In this document: positions 1 to 7,238 of the stretch, piece by piece | Numbering within the stretch: the first letter of the stretch is position 1 | Layout: every line of letters starts with the position of its first letter | From: AP-15 sp963812675 | GTDB taxonomy: Bacteria; Pseudomonadota; Alphaproteobacteria; ATCC43930; CGMCC-115725 | Reading direction: 5' to 3' | DNA: 64,000 bases | Assembly (NCBI GenBank): GCA_963812675.1 | Contig: CAWEWR010000013.1 | Coordinates: 23,321 to 87,320, forward strand | Translations under genes and position numbers: made by a program | The notes under the pieces: generated by a model | What the model was told of the DNA's origin: nothing | Seen by the model: only the letters and a program-made list of their open reading frames with translations | Database searches by the model: none

Positions 1-1427
1 CGGGTACTCGGCATCTCGATTTTGGCGCCGGTGACGGGGATTTTGTCGAGCTGTTGGCGGCAGGCGGCTACCCCGCGGCGGCTTTCGAGAGCTCGGAGGC
101 GCGGCGGCGAGCGCTGTTGGATCGATTAGAGGGGAAGGCGGGGTTTATCGGTGCCATCGGTCCGGATACGGGCAAATCGTTCGATGCTGTTTTCATGATA
201 GAGGTGATCGAGCACATTCTCGACGAGCAGGTCGGGCCGACCCTCGAACTGATCCGCCGCTTTCTCAAAGCTTCGGGAAGGCTCGTCGTTACCACGCCCA
301 ACAGCGAGAACCTCGATCACGCGATGTGCGTGTGTCCAACCGACGGGAGCGTGTTTCACCGTTGGCAGCACGTCCGGTCGTTTTCCGCAGACACGTTGAC
401 GGCCCTGCTGAACGAACATGGGTTCGAACCCGTCGTCATCCATCGATTGGAGTTGTCGGATCGGATTTTCGGAGCCGGCGGAGCCAACCTCTTGCGAGAC
501 CCATTTTGGGCGCATTTGTTCGAGACCGAACGCCCGCTCTCGGTCGGGACCGGCGAAAATCTCGTATGGATCGGCGGCCATGCCGATGGTGTGCGGCGAG
601 CCGGCAGAGGGGCCGCCTCGGCGCTTTCCGAGCCTGTTCTCGCCTTGGATGCCCGCATCGCGCTGGAGCCGAGATCGCCTGGGCTGGGCCGGCCCGGCCC
701 CGACGCGATGAACGGCGCAGGAGAGGCCGAATATGTCGTGGCACCGGCCGGGATGCGCCATGTAGAGGGACATTGCTGGTCTGCCCAGGTCGGCACAATG
801 TTTGGGATGGGCGATTGGGCTGGGGAAAAACTGCGCTCGAAGTTAAATCTACATGAAGAGGGACTGCAGCTCGGCCCGAGCCACAGCGATTTGGCGGCAA
901 TAGCAAAAGAAGGCCGTGGCCGCTTTGCCCACTATGGCGCCAACCTCTTTTTCGCGGCATCGGACAATACTTCGCCCGACCGTAATGGCCGTCGCTATGT
1001 GGTCAGCGGACCGTCCCCTGTCGGCCCGGTCGCGAGCTCGACCGCACCGCTCCTCGAATGCCGTATCGATCCGACAGTGATCGTCGAGCAAGGCGGCTTT
1101 GGTTGGGAGGTCAAGACCTGCGATTTGTTTGCGGAGGGCGATACTGTCGGCCTCCCGTTGCGGTCCAGCCTGCAAGTCTTCGAGAACGGTGTTCCGCTCG
1201 GGCCGGCGCACAGCGATCACGCATCGATCCGAGAACTGGGAGGTGGCCGCTTTTCGCATTGGGGCGAGTGGCTTTATTTCTCGTCATCCGAAAACCTGCC
1301 GCCGAACCGAAACGCCTGTTCCTATATGCTGCGCGGCCCGGCGGCCCCGCAATCGGGCGGCAATCTGTGGCTCGCCATCGGCGGCCCGCACCGGTTGGGT
1401 TGGGTGCGGCGGCTCGATCAGGATTGA
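1..1427 (+). CDS. SAM-dependent methyltransferase with two C-terminal repeat modules (5' truncated)
   Basis: The open frame runs in from the window edge, so the true start lies upstream. The class I SAM-binding motif (LDFGAGDGDF) is encoded at about nt 15-44, followed by the acidic/motif-II region MIEVIEHI and a VVTTPN strand, as in Methyltransf_23-type enzymes that act in glycan or lipid modification. After the roughly 190-residue catalytic domain come two copies of an approximately 55-residue module at about nt 841-1005 and 1160-1332, each with the core GxGR[FY]xH[WY]Gxx[LI][YF]F. The same module recurs in the gene at 2761-3276. The substrate is unknown; the neighbourhood (TylF-type methyltransferase, GT4 enzyme, carbamoyltransferase) suggests a surface glycan. 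I recognise no named family for the module. Confidence 0.85.
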   Translation, partial: GTRHLDFGAGDGDFVELLAAGGYPAAAFESSEARRRALLDRLEGKAGFIGAIGPDTGKSFDAVFMIEVIEHILDEQVGPTLELIRRFLKASGRLVVTTPNSENLDHAMCVCPTDGSVFHRWQHVRSFSADTLTALLNEHGFEPVVIHRLELSDRIFGAGGANLLRDPFWAHLFETERPLSVGTGENLVWIGGHADGVRRAGRGAASALSEPVLALDARIALEPRSPGLGRPGPDAMNGAGEAEYVVAPAGMRHVEGHCWSAQVGTMFGMGDWAGEKLRSKLNLHEEGLQLGPSHSDLAAIAKEGRGRFAHYGANLFFAASDNTSPDRNGRRYVVSGPSPVGPVASSTAPLLECRIDPTVIVEQGGFGWEVKTCDLFAEGDTVGLPLRSSLQVFENGVPLGPAHSDHASIRELGGGRFSHWGEWLYFSSSENLPPNRNACSYMLRGPAAPQSGGNLWLAIGGPHRLGWVRRLDQD

Positions 1428-1441
1428 CCATCGATTTTCGG

Positions 1442-2194
1442 TCAACCTTTGATCAAGACAAAGGCTTGGCCCGTCGGCAGGTCGATTATCGGCTCGGGCT
1501 TGTCGGTAAAGAATTCGTCGATTGCCCGCCGCGCGCCGGGGCAGGTGGCGAAACCGTAGTCGTCGAACAGCATCAGGCCGCCGGAATTCACCCTTGGGTA
1601 GAAGAACGAAACGCTGTCCAAGGTCGGTTGATACAAGTCGACATCGATGTGAACAAAGCTGAAGCGCCGGTCGGCAACCTCGTCATAGCGCTCGGGGATC
1701 CAACCGCGCCAATAGCGCAAATTGTCCAAGTCTTTAAGTCGTTCGCGAACCCAATTCTCCGGGACACTCATGGCACCGCGCCTCCAATACGTGCCGTCGA
1801 TAGCCCCGGGCTCCGAGAGACCCTCGAACGAATCGAACATATGGTGCAGCCGCCCGAGGCGGGCGGCGTGGCGCCCGATGAGGTAGGAGCCGGCACCCTC
1901 GTATACGCCGCATTCGGCGGTATCGCCGGGCACCGGCCGGCAAAGCTTGAGGATCTCCTGCAGCAAGTATTTGCGATCGTAACTGTGGAAATTGTCCGTT
2001 GAGACATAATCGCGGTAAAAACGAGCGAACTCCGGGTCTTTCAGATAGATCCGTGCAAATTCGCTGAACCGGTATTGCGGATACACCATGCCGGCCAGCC
2101 CTTCGGCCAGATCAAAACGCTGCTGCTCGTTCAGCTCCAACCCCGCCGCCTGCCACATCGCCCGGCAACGGGCAAGAAACTCATCGGTCCCCAT
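1442..2194 (-). CDS. TylF/MycF-type O-methyltransferase
   Basis: This 250-residue protein matches the TylF (macrocin O-methyltransferase) family, metal-dependent SAM enzymes that methylate sugar hydroxyls on macrolides and bacterial glycans. Visible motifs are the SAM-binding AECGVYEG (about 93-100), the metal-binding HIDVDLYQP (about 182-190) and LFDDYG (about 209-214), in the usual order and at full family length. It converges on the methyltransferase at 1-1427, with 14 bases between the two stop codons. Its position in a glycan cluster suggests it methylates a sugar of the exported polymer, but the acceptor cannot be read from sequence. Confidence 0.9.
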   Translation of the reverse strand: MGTDEFLARCRAMWQAAGLELNEQQRFDLAEGLAGMVYPQYRFSEFARIYLKDPEFARFYRDYVSTDNFHSYDRKYLLQEILKLCRPVPGDTAECGVYEGAGSYLIGRHAARLGRLHHMFDSFEGLSEPGAIDGTYWRRGAMSVPENWVRERLKDLDNLRYWRGWIPERYDEVADRRFSFVHIDVDLYQPTLDSVSFFYPRVNSGGLMLFDDYGFATCPGARRAIDEFFTDKPEPIIDLPTGQAFVLIKG

Positions 2195-2236
2195 GATCGG
2201 TCTCGTTTCGGTCTGATGAAACTAGAAGGCTAACTC

Positions 2237-2683
2237 TCAATCCGGGTAATTGCGGTGGCGCCAATCCTCTTTCCCGCAGGCCTTGCACACCCAGGTTTCC
2301 CGCCGCCAAGTGCCCCGACCCGAGCCGACGGGCCCGCTCGCTTTTTTGAGCCGCAATCTCCGCTCGCCGCAATAAAGGCACGCCTCACCGGGACACTTTT
2401 GGAGCGCGGCCTCCAGCGCCGCCATGCGTTCGCGAAGCTCGCCTCCCAACTCTGAGAGGCGCTCTCCTAGAACGACTTCGAACCCCGCTATCCGACGCTC
2501 GAGCTCGGCGATTTTGTCCATCTTTCGCCGTTCATGCGCACGTAACCTTTCAATCGGCGAAGCAAGCGACTGCCGAAGTTTTGCGGCAACTCTTCGTGCC
2601 CCGGAAGATCCCAACAAGCCGGAAGCCCTCAAGACGTATCGCCGCCATAATAGGCGGGCCTCCAACCCTTGCGGCGCTGCCAA
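2237..2683 (-). CDS. Coiled-coil protein with C-terminal zinc ribbon
   Basis: A 148-residue protein of unrecognised family. The middle (about residues 45-95) is a charged, heptad-like helix consistent with a coiled coil. The C-terminus holds two Cys pairs, CLYCGE (about 101) and CKACGK (about 133), spaced like a zinc ribbon. It lies immediately upstream of, and collinear with, the TylF-type methyltransferase (42-nt gap), so the two are probably cotranscribed. It may be a scaffold or nucleic-acid/protein-binding partner; nothing visible points to catalysis. The start is the first ATG of the open frame and is not independently supported. Confidence 0.6.
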   Translation of the reverse strand: MAAPQGLEARLLWRRYVLRASGLLGSSGARRVAAKLRQSLASPIERLRAHERRKMDKIAELERRIAGFEVVLGERLSELGGELRERMAALEAALQKCPGEACLYCGERRLRLKKASGPVGSGRGTWRRETWVCKACGKEDWRHRNYPD

Positions 2684-2760
2684 TTCGGCGCTAGAGCCCT
2701 GCGCTACCAGGATTTCCTGGATGCGATACCTTGGCGGAACTCTACGCTATCACGATCACG

Positions 2761-3276
2761 ATGACTGACGACAACACCGAATTGGTCGGCATTTCCGAAC
2801 ACCCATTCGCGATGGGAGCATCGGCGCGCACCGTTGCTGGCAAATCTGCCTTGGAGCGCATCTGGTTATCGTACCTCGATCAGCGAGAATTGCTGTTCGC
2901 CTCGCTGCATATATTGAGGACCGTGGGCAGGTTGGCTTGGCGAAGAGAGATCGCCCGCCGCCGGCTCTTTGATTGGGCACGCGCCTTTTTTGGAGCATGG
3001 TATTCGCGAAAGCTGCGGCGAATCGTACCGGATTCGGGCTTTGGTTTTCGCGCGCCGGGCCCATGGCGGACGATTTCGGATCAGGAAGGGTCATCGATGC
3101 TGATCCTGCTCGAAGACGACTTGGCACTTGCCGCCCCGCATACCGCTCACGACGAAATCCGCCGCCTGGGCCGCGGCCGCTACTCGCATTGGGGTAGATG
3201 CATCTATTTTTCGACCAGCGACAACACCGATCCGCGGAAAAACGGCCGGGTCTACAAGCTCGTGCAGCGAATGTGA
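2761..3276 (+). CDS. Hypothetical protein ending in the GxGR[FY]xHWG repeat module
   Basis: The 171-residue product begins at ATG 2761; an in-frame TTG at 2731 would add ten residues. The N-terminal two thirds are helical and basic with no recognised domain. The C-terminal 55 residues (nt about 3097-3267) are a third copy of the module found twice at the end of the methyltransferase at 1-1427, including GRGRYSHWG, IYFSTSDN and the conserved NGR. It is transcribed divergently from the zinc-ribbon gene and its last 25 nt overlap the 3' end of the convergent GT4 gene. Sharing a module with a glycan methyltransferase suggests the module binds a common glycan or partner; this is inference. Confidence 0.65.
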   Translation: MTDDNTELVGISEHPFAMGASARTVAGKSALERIWLSYLDQRELLFASLHILRTVGRLAWRREIARRRLFDWARAFFGAWYSRKLRRIVPDSGFGFRAPGPWRTISDQEGSSMLILLEDDLALAAPHTAHDEIRRLGRGRYSHWGRCIYFSTSDNTDPRKNGRVYKLVQRM

Positions 3277-5015
3277 GGGGGGCCATCGACGCCTGAAACA
3301 CCATAGTGCGCGATCGTTTCGTCGAGCATCCGCTCCATATTGAAGCGGCGGCGGACGAAATCGGGACCGGCCGCGGCGGCGCGCCCGCGAAAATCCTTAT
3401 CCGCCAAGATGCGGCAGGCGAGCGTGGCAATAGCATCGGCATCGTCGTTCGGACCAAGGAACCCCGTCCGACCCTCGACAATCGCCTCGCCTGCGCCGCC
3501 GGCATCGGTCGTCACGATCGGGGTTCCGACCCATTGCGCTTCGAGCAGCACGTTCGGCAGCCCTTCCCCCGCCGACGTTAGGAGAACGAGGTCCAACATC
3601 GAGATCCCCGAAAGAATGTCGCCCCGCACCCCGGGCAACAGAAGCCGGTGGCGAAAGCCGAGGCGACGGGCCGCTTCGAGCATTCTCGAGCGCATCGAGC
3701 CCTGACCAAACAATACAAAGCGGGCGTCTGGGAAATGGCGGGCGATGATCGCCGCAACCTCCAGCCAGAAGAGGGGGCGTTTCTCTTCCTCGAACCGGAA
3801 GGCCGAGCCGACGACCGGTGCTCCAGGCGGTATGCCCAGCTCGCGTCGCAACGCCACGATTTCCGCGGGCGAGCTGCGCCGCCGATCGCCGAAATCGACC
3901 GCATTGTGGATAACCCGGATGCGATCCGGTTCGAGGCCGAGCCATTTGGCATAATCATCGGCCCCGGCCCGGCTGTTGTTGACGAATACAACATTCGCAA
4001 GCTCGCACAGCGCCGAATAAACCGGGTCCATATAAGGCTGGTAGAGATTGAAATGCGTCGGGTTCAGATTGCGGCCGGAGATCAGGATTTTTGGAACTCC
4101 GGCGAGCGCTGCCGCAATTCCGGCGCGCGTGTTGCTCCAATCGAGCCAGGCATGGACAACTTCCGGCTGCCGCAGCCGGAACTCGCGGTAGAGTGCGACG
4201 ATGTCGGCGACCAGCTCGGGTGGTAGTCGATGCGCAAATTGCCGCAGAGTCCAAGTCGCGTCATCCGGTTCCAAGTCGTCGACCGTCGCTTTCCTGGTCG
4301 TTTCAACGCGGATCCCGGCATCCCGCAACATTGGAAGATAAAAGTCGAACTTCTCGGGCCGCCCTGGCTCGAGCGTATCGCACAGCAGCTGAATGTCACG
4401 AAACCCACGCCGCTCCAACCCGGTCATCGTATAGACGACTTGCCGCTCCGCGCCGCCGGGGGACAGATTGCCGCAAACCAAAATGATGCGTCCGGGTTGA
4501 GCATCCTCACTCGACCGGGACCCGCTCAGAATTGATCGGAACACCTTTACGTCGCAAGGCGCGTGGCCCTCGATCGGTGCGCCCCCGCGCAGCGCGGCGA
4601 TGGGAAAGCGGATCCAGTGCCGGCCCGCCTTGAGAGCGATCGCCCGAGTACCCCGGCGCAGCGCCTCCTTTGCCATCTCCAAAGTCAATCGGCGGTAGGG
4701 GCCGAGGAAATAGACGACATTGGGACCCTCGGGCAATCGCCAGAGCCCGTCTTTTCCGAAAGACCCGACCGCCCGCGGGTCGGCGTTGCGAACCGCAGTC
4801 GATGTATATGGCAGGACAAGACCGGAGACACTGCTCGATTGCAGCAGCAATCGCGTCTCGTCGGGGTCCAGCTCGAACGGGATCGCAAGGATAATCGACA
4901 GAACGCCGTGGCGATGGGCGTCGCGAATCGCAAATTCCGCAAGGCCGATAACTGTCGCCGCTGACAATTGCTGCTCCGCGCCCCGCCTTGCGTCGATCGC
5001 CTCACGCGTCGTCAT
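3252..5015 (-). CDS. GT4-family glycosyltransferase with N-terminal extension
   Basis: The 587-residue protein has a GT-B glycosyltransferase region from about residue 178 (LVCGNLSPGGAERQ) to the C-terminus. The donor-site loop SAGEGLPNVLLEAQWVG and the VVGSAFRFEEEKRP strand are typical of GT4. The first roughly 170 residues form a separate domain I do not recognise. GT4 enzymes transfer sugars from nucleotide donors in the cytoplasm during polysaccharide assembly. The start overlaps the stop of the FtsH-like gene by 14 nt, so the two are probably coupled. A paralogue lies at 23145-24470, sharing the GGAERQ region and the LSGRNLNP, HAWLDWSN and NAVD segments. Confidence 0.88.
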   Translation of the reverse strand: MTTREAIDARRGAEQQLSAATVIGLAEFAIRDAHRHGVLSIILAIPFELDPDETRLLLQSSSVSGLVLPYTSTAVRNADPRAVGSFGKDGLWRLPEGPNVVYFLGPYRRLTLEMAKEALRRGTRAIALKAGRHWIRFPIAALRGGAPIEGHAPCDVKVFRSILSGSRSSEDAQPGRIILVCGNLSPGGAERQVVYTMTGLERRGFRDIQLLCDTLEPGRPEKFDFYLPMLRDAGIRVETTRKATVDDLEPDDATWTLRQFAHRLPPELVADIVALYREFRLRQPEVVHAWLDWSNTRAGIAAALAGVPKILISGRNLNPTHFNLYQPYMDPVYSALCELANVVFVNNSRAGADDYAKWLGLEPDRIRVIHNAVDFGDRRRSSPAEIVALRRELGIPPGAPVVGSAFRFEEEKRPLFWLEVAAIIARHFPDARFVLFGQGSMRSRMLEAARRLGFRHRLLLPGVRGDILSGISMLDLVLLTSAGEGLPNVLLEAQWVGTPIVTTDAGGAGEAIVEGRTGFLGPNDDADAIATLACRILADKDFRGRAAAAGPDFVRRRFNMERMLDETIAHYGVSGVDGPPHIRCTSL

Positions 5016-6438
5016 AATTCTCTTTGCCCTGCGACCAATGATGCTGCCGCATGGCCGAGAGCTCGGTAACGTCCAGAACTTGGTGCCGGGCGAGAAGCCG
5101 GGCCCCCTGTTCCAGGACGTCGCGTTGCGCTTTCAGGAGCTCGACGGCGCGGCCGAAGGCGCGGTCGATCAGCGATCGAACGACGCAGTCGATTGCCCGC
5201 GCCGTCTCCTCGCTGTATCTGGGCTCGGAGCCCCCTCCGGTCTCGTAAATTACCTGGCCGAGTTCCGCCGTCATGCCAAAGCGGGCGGCTATGCCGCGCG
5301 CGATCGCGCTTGCTCTTTGCAGGTCGATGGTTCCCAGCGTTGAGAGTTCGCCAAAGATGAGGTGCTCCGCCGCGCGCCCGGCGAGCAGGACTGCCATTTC
5401 GTTTTCGAGTTCCTGGTGCGCCAACAGCACGCGGTCCTCGGCCGGCCGGTGCATCGAGCAGCTGACCGGCGCGGCATTGCGCGGGGCCATCGAAAGCGGG
5501 TGAACAGGTTTCGAACCGGGCAAAGACAGTGCGAGCAGTGCATGGCCGACCTCATGATAAGCCAAGACCTCGTGTTCATGCGCGTTCAGGACCAGGGTCT
5601 TCATCCCGACGCCAACGAGGATTCGCTCGATGGCGTCGGAAAAGTCGGACGAGGCTACCGCGTCGGCGCCACGGCGAGTGGCGAGGAGCGCGGCCTTGTT
5701 GACGAGCCTTGCGATATCCGCGCCGGTGAAACCTGGGGTCAACGCCGCCAGGGCAGTCAGATCGACATCCTCGGACATCCGGATGGCCCGGGTATGCAAA
5801 TGGAGAATTCGGGCGCGTCCCACCTTGTCCGGGCAAGGTACGGGCACTACCTCGAAACGCCCGGCGCGGAGCAGCACGGGATCGAGGATGTCCGGGCGGT
5901 TGGTCGCCGCGAGAACCGCTACACCTGCGCTGCTGTCGAGCCGGTCGAGTTCGATCAACAGTCGGTTCACCACTCCCGAGAACCTGTGGCAGCCCCTCTC
6001 CCGCACCGCGGGAGAGGGTGCCGAGCGCAGTGAGGCGGGTGAGGGTCCGCCGATCGCATCGAGGTCGTCGATGAACAAAATCGCCGGAGACTGTCGCCGC
6101 GCCTGCTCGAACAGATCGCCGGTCGCCGACGCTCCACCCTCTACCAATTCCGCGCCATTGACAGACAAAAGCGGGACCTTGGTCTCGCCGGCCGTGGCGC
6201 GAGCGAGCAACGTCTTCCCCGTCCCGGGGGGGCCGACGAGCAGTATCGCTTTAGGCATTCGCGCACCAAGCCGGCCGCTGCGCGCGGGCTCGTTGAGAAA
6301 CGCGATGATCTGGCGCAGCTCCTCCTTGGCGTCGTCGGCCCCCGCTATGTCGGCATAAGTGAGGTCGGTCCCGGTCTCGATCGATTTCTCACCCTGAGCT
6401 CGGTCTGCCGCAATCCTGCTGTCACGCATCGGTCTCAT
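5002..6438 (-). CDS. FtsH-like AAA+ zinc metalloprotease lacking the membrane anchor
   Basis: This 478-residue protein has the FtsH AAA+ and M41 protease domains: Walker A GPPGTGKT (69-76), Walker B ILFIDDLDAIG (about 120-130), the second region of homology AATNRPDILDPVLLRAGRFE (about 177-196) and the zinc motif HEVGH (295-299). Canonical FtsH has an N-terminal pair of membrane segments; here the AAA domain begins after about 25 soluble residues, so it is probably a cytoplasmic paralogue. Residues 132-149, in the loop after Walker B, are encoded by a 54-bp palindromic repeat. It lies in an operon with the GT4 gene and may regulate glycan assembly proteins (inference). Confidence 0.85.
   Translation of the reverse strand: MRPMRDSRIAADRAQGEKSIETGTDLTYADIAGADDAKEELRQIIAFLNEPARSGRLGARMPKAILLVGPPGTGKTLLARATAGETKVPLLSVNGAELVEGGASATGDLFEQARRQSPAILFIDDLDAIGGPSPASLRSAPSPAVRERGCHRFSGVVNRLLIELDRLDSSAGVAVLAATNRPDILDPVLLRAGRFEVVPVPCPDKVGRARILHLHTRAIRMSEDVDLTALAALTPGFTGADIARLVNKAALLATRRGADAVASSDFSDAIERILVGVGMKTLVLNAHEHEVLAYHEVGHALLALSLPGSKPVHPLSMAPRNAAPVSCSMHRPAEDRVLLAHQELENEMAVLLAGRAAEHLIFGELSTLGTIDLQRASAIARGIAARFGMTAELGQVIYETGGGSEPRYSEETARAIDCVVRSLIDRAFGRAVELLKAQRDVLEQGARLLARHQVLDVTELSAMRQHHWSQGKENYDDA
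5993..6046. repeat. 54-bp palindromic repeat inside a coding sequence (copy 1)
   Basis: An 11-bp perfect stem (CCCTCTCCCGC / GCGGGAGAGGG, loop ACC) is followed by a GC-rich tail ending GGCGGGTGAGGGT. The element is 54 nt, 18 codons, and sits in frame within the FtsH-like gene, adding PSPASLRSAPSPAVRERG. It differs from the copy at 27044-27097 at only two positions. Confidence 0.9.
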
Positions 6439-6491
6439 GCTGCTATTTTAGAGTGCCGCGAGCCTTCGCGCGAGCAACCGCGTCGCAGCAA

Positions 6492-7136
6492 ATGACTTGG
6501 ATGCGCTGCCGCAAGACATTTGACCCTCAAGGCTTCACGCTCGTCGAGGTGCTGGTCACCCTCGTGCTGTTGAGCATGGTGGCGGCAGTGGCGTTCGGGA
6601 GCCTCAGACAAGTGCTCGAAGCACGCGACCGTTTGTGGCCTTATCTCGACCGATCCCAGGAAACCACTTTGGTGTCCGGCTGGTTTCGCCAGACGGTTCA
6701 AGCCACGATCGCCGATTATGACGACGGCAAGCACCGGTTCGCAGGCACGGCCAGCGAGGTTTCGGGGCTCACAGCGTCGCCGCTGGTCGGGCCGGCGGGG
6801 ACGCCGACCGCCTTTCGCTGGGCTATGAAATACGATGCGGCGCGGGACCTCACGACCCTCGAATACGAGGAAAGCCCAAAGCAAGCTCTGCGAATCGCCG
6901 CTTGGGCCGGCCGCGACGGGGCATTCGCCTATTTTGCCGGGGAGCCGAAATGGCAACCGGCATGGCCGCCAAGCGATTCAGATCAAGGAAAATCGATCCC
7001 GCAGCTTCCGCAGCTGGTGCGCCTCTCCGGAGCGCCTCGCGACGCTGTACCGATGATCATTGCCGCGCCACGCGCCTCACATGTTGCTCCCCAGACTCCG
7101 CCCGATTTGCTGGGACCCGGACTGTTCGGAAATTGA
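6492..7136 (+). CDS. gspJ: Type II secretion pseudopilin GspJ-like
   Basis: The prepilin cleavage/methylation motif GFTLVEVLVTLVLL occurs near residue 14, followed by a C-terminal domain of GspJ size (about 214 residues in all). GspJ is a minor pseudopilin in the tip complex of the type II secretion pseudopilus, processed by a prepilin peptidase not seen in this window. I prefer ATG 6492 over an upstream GTG at 6453 because it gives a short basic leader before the cleavage site. It is the only gsp gene on the plus strand and is separated from gspI (9919-10395) by the carbamoyltransferase trio, which suggests a local inversion. Confidence 0.8.
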   Translation: MTWMRCRKTFDPQGFTLVEVLVTLVLLSMVAAVAFGSLRQVLEARDRLWPYLDRSQETTLVSGWFRQTVQATIADYDDGKHRFAGTASEVSGLTASPLVGPAGTPTAFRWAMKYDAARDLTTLEYEESPKQALRIAAWAGRDGAFAYFAGEPKWQPAWPPSDSDQGKSIPQLPQLVRLSGAPRDAVPMIIAAPRASHVAPQTPPDLLGPGLFGN

Positions 7137-7238
7137 CGAATTCTTAGCTATGCGAGATATGGCCGGCTCGCACCGCTGCAGATTGTTCGCGCATTCCGCT
7201 CAACGCGTTACGACGCCACCTGAATTCTGGATGGCTCA

